The notes beneath the pieces are model-generated. The model saw only the letters and a program-made list of their open reading frames with translations, was not told the origin of the DNA and ran no database searches. Shown in pieces: positions 60,335 to 64,000 of a stretch of DNA of 64,000 nucleotides. Each line of letters starts with the position of its first letter. Positions within the stretch are counted from its first letter, which is position 1. This DNA comes from Sphingomonas sp. GTDB lineage: Bacteria; Pseudomonadota; Alphaproteobacteria; Sphingomonadales; Sphingomonadaceae. The stretch covers positions 1 to 64,000 of the forward strand of contig JAKFUZ010000024.1 in assembly GCA_021732445.1 (NCBI GenBank). Direction: 5' to 3'. Position numbers and translations under genes: made by a program.

Positions 60335-61233
60335 ACGATTTTCTGAGGCACGGCCGGATCATTGGCGGGCTGGCGACGGTGCCCGACCTTGCGGCAAGCC
60401 TGGGCGATTATCGCGACCGGCTGGGATTGGCGGTGGTTGAACATGGGGCGCTCCCCCCCGGTCTCGCCGCTAGCTGGGGCTGCGCCGCCAATGCCGGGGC
60501 GCCCTTTGCCACGCTTGCCCCGGCAAGCGGCGCGCCCTCATATGTCCGCCTTGTTGAGCAACCGCTTGATCCCGGCTTTGTGCCGACCCGGACCTATGGC
60601 TGGGCAGCGTTCGAGATCACCGTGCAGGACATATTCGGCTGGCCAGCCAGGCTCGCGGGCAGCGGCTTCGACATCATTGGCCCACCCAGGGAGATTCCGG
60701 GTCTCCCCTATTTCGTCGCGATGCAAATGCTCGGGCAGGGGCGCGAGGTCATCTATCTCAATGAGGTGCGCGAAAACACGCCGACCGCCGATCTGCCGCC
60801 CGCACGGTCGCTGGTCGATCATGTGTTCATCGTCATTCTCGCCACGCCCGATCGCGCCCGGACGATGGCCTGGTATGCTGATCGTCTGGGGCTGGAAGAG
60901 GGCGGCTGCTACAAGATACCCTATACGATGATAAACAAGGCCTTCGCGCTGCCCGATACGCACATGACCTCGCTCAGCATGGCGCAAAAGGGCCGCATGC
61001 CGATCGTCGAGATTGACGATTATCCGGCCGTTGCCACAGCGCGGGCGACATGCCACGCAATGCTGCCGCCGGGCAATGCCCTGGTGACGCTGGCCGTGAA
61101 TACGCTGGATTGTGCAGGGCTCGATTTCATCGCGCCGCCAGTGGCATGGGGCGGCCCATTTTATGCCGGGCGTCGCGCGGCGACAATGGTCGGCCCTGCC
61201 GGTGAGCTGATCGAGCTGGTGGAGATCAGCTAG
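60331..61233 (+). CDS. Two-domain VOC-superfamily protein
   Basis: 300 residues made of two glyoxalase-like beta-alpha-beta-beta-beta modules (about 8-150 and 155-298). DHVFIVILATPDRARTMAWY begins the second; GPAGELIELVEIS ends the protein. VOC enzymes are metal-dependent dioxygenases, isomerases or glyoxalases. The metal ligands cannot be set with certainty. Last gene of the plus-strand operon, converging with the quinone oxidoreductase gene (eight-base overlap). Confidence 0.75.
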   Translation: MNDFLRHGRIIGGLATVPDLAASLGDYRDRLGLAVVEHGALPPGLAASWGCAANAGAPFATLAPASGAPSYVRLVEQPLDPGFVPTRTYGWAAFEITVQDIFGWPARLAGSGFDIIGPPREIPGLPYFVAMQMLGQGREVIYLNEVRENTPTADLPPARSLVDHVFIVILATPDRARTMAWYADRLGLEEGGCYKIPYTMINKAFALPDTHMTSLSMAQKGRMPIVEIDDYPAVATARATCHAMLPPGNALVTLAVNTLDCAGLDFIAPPVAWGGPFYAGRRAATMVGPAGELIELVEIS

Positions 61234-62203
61234 GGATCAACAACGTTGATCCATGCGTCAACCGCGCCTCGAGATCGCGGTGCGCTTGTGCAGCGTCTTC
61301 CATCGGATAACGCTGGCCGACTGTCACCTTGACCGCCCCGCTCGCGATCATCTCCCACAGCCGAGCGGCACCTGCGGTGCGCTCATCGGGTGTCGCATAA
61401 TAGTCGAACAGGGTAGGTCGTGTATTGTAGAGCGACCCCTTGGTGGCGAGGATGCCGAGCGCGACCCCAGTCACCGGCGCGTCGGCGTTGCCATAGCTGA
61501 CGATGACGCCGCGCCGTCCGGTCGAATCTAGCGAGGCGTCCCAGGTGGCCTGACCGATCCCGTCATAGGTCACGCGCACGCCCTTGCCCGCCGTTATCGC
61601 GCGGACGCGGCTGGCGATGTCTTCGTCGCGGTAGAGTATGGTCTCCTCGGCCCCCGCTTCGCGTGCTAGCGCTGCCTTGTCGTTGCTGCCGACGGTTCCG
61701 ATTACCCGCGCGCCGATGGCCTTCAGCCACTGGATCAGGATCAGCCCCACGCCGCCGGCCGCTGCGTGCACCAGCACCCAGTCACCGGGCTCCGGCTTCG
61801 CTGCGCGCTCAGCGAGAAATTCCGCGGTACAACCCTTCAGCAGCGCAGCCGCAGCCGTGTCAAAGTCGATTGCCTCAGGCAACTTGAACAGCGACATGGC
61901 AGGCAGGTTGCGCGCGGTGGCATAGGAGCCGCGCTGCGGCCCAAAGGTAGCTACCCGATCGCCCGTTGCAAAACCGGTTACGCCCGCTCCGGTCGCGGTG
62001 ACGACACCCGATGCCTCAAGCCCAAGCCCGCTCGGCAGCTCGACAGGGTAAATGCCGCGTCGATGGTAGGTGTCGATAAAGTTCAAACCCGCCGCGCGCG
62101 TCTCGAAGCGCACCTCACCCGGTCCGGGCGGCGCAAGATCGGCATCAATCCATTCGATTACCTCTGGTCCACCCGTCCGGGTGAAAGTCGCTGTGCGTGC
62201 CAT
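61226..62203 (-). CDS. Quinone oxidoreductase-like (zinc-free MDR) enzyme
   Basis: 325 residues. The GroES-like half (EVRFETRAAGLNFIDTYHRR) lacks zinc-binding cysteines; the Rossmann half has VHAAAGGVGLILIQWLKAIG. It reduces quinones or activated double bonds with NADPH. The start at MARTATFTRTGGPEVIEW agrees with the family; an upstream in-frame extension lies in the damaged YciI region. It is the last gene of the far-right minus-strand operon. Confidence 0.9.
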   Translation of the reverse strand: MARTATFTRTGGPEVIEWIDADLAPPGPGEVRFETRAAGLNFIDTYHRRGIYPVELPSGLGLEASGVVTATGAGVTGFATGDRVATFGPQRGSYATARNLPAMSLFKLPEAIDFDTAAAALLKGCTAEFLAERAAKPEPGDWVLVHAAAGGVGLILIQWLKAIGARVIGTVGSNDKAALAREAGAEETILYRDEDIASRVRAITAGKGVRVTYDGIGQATWDASLDSTGRRGVIVSYGNADAPVTGVALGILATKGSLYNTRPTLFDYYATPDERTAGAARLWEMIASGAVKVTVGQRYPMEDAAQAHRDLEARLTHGSTLLIPS

Positions 62204-62445
62204 CGTCAACTCCCTGCCAACTCTCTCCGCCGACCCATTTACCCGCTGCGGCAATGAATTCGCTGATTCCGAAACGTGCCTGTGTGCCTGCGATAAAATA
62301 GGGATCCGCCGCCAGGATTGCACGGGCGCCGTCCGCATGGTCTGCCTCGACGGTCAGCAGCGATTCTGTGGACGTGGCGCGGACCGCGGCTCAGGGCCCG
62401 GCAGAATCGGGCGATGTCCCACCAACATATCGCGAAAAATTTCAT
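62204..62445 (-). pseudogene. Frameshifted YciI-like gene
   Basis: The minus strand begins MKFFAI in the MFS stop (ATGA), as YciI-family genes do, but the similarity then switches frames: RDMLVGHRPILPGPE reads in the +2 frame and STESLLTVEADHADGARAIL ... AADPYFIAGTQARFGISEFI in the +1 frame. The last block is the typical YciI C-terminal half. Either the gene carries two indels or the sequence has errors. An intact form would be ~95 residues. Confidence 0.5.
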
Positions 62446-63743
62446 GCCGTCCGCGCGAGCTGCGCGCGATAGGCGCGCGCGATAAGGGGCAGCAGCAAGA
62501 GCGGCACCAGCCCAAACAGCAACGGCACGGCGCCCACCGCCGCGCGCAAATTGGCCTCGCCGAAGACACGGGTCGAGAGCACACCCACTGTGGTCGGCCC
62601 CAGCCCCAGGCCCGCAACGCTGATCATCATGTAATAAAGCGATACGATCGTCGCACGCGAAGCACCCGGCGTAATGTCAAGCAGCGCGATGATTCCGGCC
62701 GCCGTGACCGTACCGATGGCGATCGAACTGATCGCGAGCATCACGAAGGCCAGCACTGGCGTGGGCATGAACAGCGGTACGGCGCTTGCAGGCAGCATGG
62801 CGACGAAGCCGATCATCAGCGCGCGGAACGCCGCATCGGGTGTGCCGCCTTTGCGCCAGCGGTCGATGATCGCACCGGCCGAATAGACCGTGGCCGGCCC
62901 CACCACCATAATGATAAGGCCGTTGACCAGCGCATAGTCCTTGGCCTCCCAGCCATAGGTGCGGGCAAAGGCGGCGGGGTTGAAGCCTTGCGAATAGGCG
63001 ATGATCGTCATTACCGCGACCAGAGCCGTCATTCCGCCAAACGCGCCGAAGCGCTTTGTCACCAGTGCTATTGTCGCGCCGAACCGTGCCGCTTGCGCAT
63101 TGCCCGGCCCATGCCGGCGCGGCGGCTCGGGCAGCAGCAGAAAGCCGATCGCGATGAGCAGACCGGGCAATCCCACCGCTATGAACGCGAACTGCCATGG
63201 TTTTACGGCGCCCAGAACCGGAAAACTCATCCCCGCCGACACCTTGGCCCAGCCCAGCACCGCTGCGCCGATCAATGAGGCGATGCCGGCGCCCAGCGAC
63301 AACGCGGCGGAATAGACGCCAATCGGCGTCCCGCGTTTTTCGGGCGGGAAGCTGTCGCTGATCATGGACATGGCCGAAGGGCTGAGCGTCGCTTCGCCCA
63401 CGCCCACGCTCATCCTTGCGACAAACAACCCGCCAAAGCCGCGCGCGAACCCGGAGGACGCCGTCGCAAGACTCCACAGGGCGATGCCCGCCGCCACAAT
63501 CCAGGTCCGCCGCGCGCGGTCCGCCAGCCAGCCAAGCGGTACGCCGATGGTCGCATAGAACAGCGCAAAGGCAGGTCCAAGCAGATAGCCGATCTGCTCG
63601 TCGCTGAGGCCAAGGTCGGCCTTGATCGGCTCTATCAGCAGGCCAAGGATGTAGCGATCGACGAAGGAGAAAATATAGGCCAGCGTTAACAGCGTCACCA
63701 TCGTCCAGGCGGCATTTGCGGTTGGATAGGGGGACTCGGTCAT
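62442..63743 (-). CDS. MFS transporter (spinster-like group)
   Basis: 433 residues with 12 membrane helices. YIFSFVDRYILGLLIEPIK at the start, GWLADRARRTWIV after helix 2 and EATLSPSAMSMISDSFPPEKR in the loop after helix 4 match the group common in sphingomonad catabolic clusters. Probably takes up or exports an organic acid or aromatic. Overlaps the VOC gene before it (ATGA) and the YciI-like remnant after it. Confidence 0.9.
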   Translation of the reverse strand: MTESPYPTANAAWTMVTLLTLAYIFSFVDRYILGLLIEPIKADLGLSDEQIGYLLGPAFALFYATIGVPLGWLADRARRTWIVAAGIALWSLATASSGFARGFGGLFVARMSVGVGEATLSPSAMSMISDSFPPEKRGTPIGVYSAALSLGAGIASLIGAAVLGWAKVSAGMSFPVLGAVKPWQFAFIAVGLPGLLIAIGFLLLPEPPRRHGPGNAQAARFGATIALVTKRFGAFGGMTALVAVMTIIAYSQGFNPAAFARTYGWEAKDYALVNGLIIMVVGPATVYSAGAIIDRWRKGGTPDAAFRALMIGFVAMLPASAVPLFMPTPVLAFVMLAISSIAIGTVTAAGIIALLDITPGASRATIVSLYYMMISVAGLGLGPTTVGVLSTRVFGEANLRAAVGAVPLLFGLVPLLLLPLIARAYRAQLARTA

Positions 63744-64000
63744 GCGACACTCAAAATCTTGTAGATGACGACCAGATTGTCATCGAAATCGACGATACCG
63801 ATTTCCCGTCCGATCCGCCCATCCTTGGTCCTCAGCACTTCCTCGTCACAAACGTGCAGGCCAAGCGCGCGGGCACCGGCCGTCACCGCGTCGGGGTCGT
63901 CAACCTCGAGCACAATCGCCGAGCGGCGAGGATGGGGCAGCGGCGTGAGCGTGACGCCCTTCACTTCGGTCAGCGCCATCACGCGCTCCTGCGTGTCGGT
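63740..64000 (-). CDS. VOC-superfamily protein, C-terminal part (cut by window edge)
   Basis: 86 residues visible. RRSAIVLEVDDPDAVTAGARAL and IGIVDFDDNLVVIYKIL match the last glyoxalase-like module of a VOC protein (the DFDDN/DPDGN turn). The N-terminus lies beyond base 64000, so a Met inside the visible part is not the start. First visible gene of the minus-strand operon with the MFS transporter. Confidence 0.75.
   Translation of the reverse strand, partial: TDTQERVMALTEVKGVTLTPLPHPRRSAIVLEVDDPDAVTAGARALGLHVCDEEVLRTKDGRIGREIGIVDFDDNLVVIYKILSVA

Noticed and set aside
62677..63750. 357-codon frame antisense of the MFS gene frame
   Set aside because: It is the same strand but a different frame of the transporter gene, Arg-rich and without membrane helices; the transporter frame explains the DNA.
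1..64000. CRISPR arrays, rRNA, tRNA
   Set aside because: No regularly spaced repeats, cloverleaf-like GTTCRA stretches or rRNA sequence were noticed on reading; a tRNAscan run would settle tRNAs.

Overview
The window looks like chromosome of a GC-rich alphaproteobacterium of the sphingomonad type. The signs are IS5- and IS630-type transposase pieces, large TonB-dependent receptors used for nutrient uptake, Rhs debris and long runs of overlapping catabolic genes. No rRNA, tRNA or CRISPR array was seen.

Region 1 (1-8531) is a divergent surface-protein locus. A CsgG/HfaB-like outer-membrane protein with a DUF4384-like tail is encoded with two small secreted proteins on the minus strand. Facing away are three tandem genes for secreted proteins built from ~37-residue repeats, each preceded by a copied leader; at least two are clearly followed by a strong hairpin terminator. 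Behind them lies an operon for a sigma-factor-like protein, an unknown protein, a Lon-like Ser/Lys protease domain fused to a membrane helix and Sel1 repeats, and a second DUF4384-like protein. An OmpA-family protein sits at the left edge. The plan recalls curli or holdfast-anchor systems, but the proteins are not standard Csg proteins.

Region 2 (8532-12480) is an accessory island: an IS630 remnant, a trypsin-like secreted protease in AT-rich DNA, a probable toxin/immunity pair and an integrase remnant.

Region 3 (12482-24646) is a carbohydrate- or hydroxyacid-catabolic cluster. A TonB receptor, a beta-hydroxyacid dehydrogenase, an FCD-type GntR regulator, an FMN 2-hydroxyacid dehydrogenase and an FAH hydrolase run one way. 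A Gfo/Idh dehydrogenase, a COG3618 lactonase-like amidohydrolase, an SDR and an NTF2-like protein run the other way. A LysR/azoreductase/SDR unit follows. Region 4 (24647-26436) is a scar holding a 5'-truncated Rhs end with a candidate immunity gene and a VirB11 fragment.

Region 5 (26437-64000) is one large catabolic regulon of unknown substrate. The palindrome TTGTCCGGACAA, or a close variant, occurs in four promoter regions: the two divergent operons at 32.35 kb, the TonB receptor/membrane protein pair, the CitE-MaoC-acyl-CoA dehydrogenase-CoA-transferase operon, and the HutC-type GntR regulator with its divergent PrpD-PrpD-ligase-amidase operon. Enzyme content suggests opening and deamidation of a cyclic amide or imide (three PuuE-like deacetylase-fold hydrolases, an isochorismatase-fold amidase, an amidase-signature enzyme), CoA activation (three class III CoA-transferases, a PaaK-like ligase), hydration (LeuCD, MaoC, enoyl-CoA hydratase, PrpD proteins) and C-C cleavage (CitE-like, HMG-CoA-lyase-like), ending in an itaconate/citramalate-like module that would give acetyl-CoA and pyruvate. 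The substrate is an inference and is not proven by the sequence.
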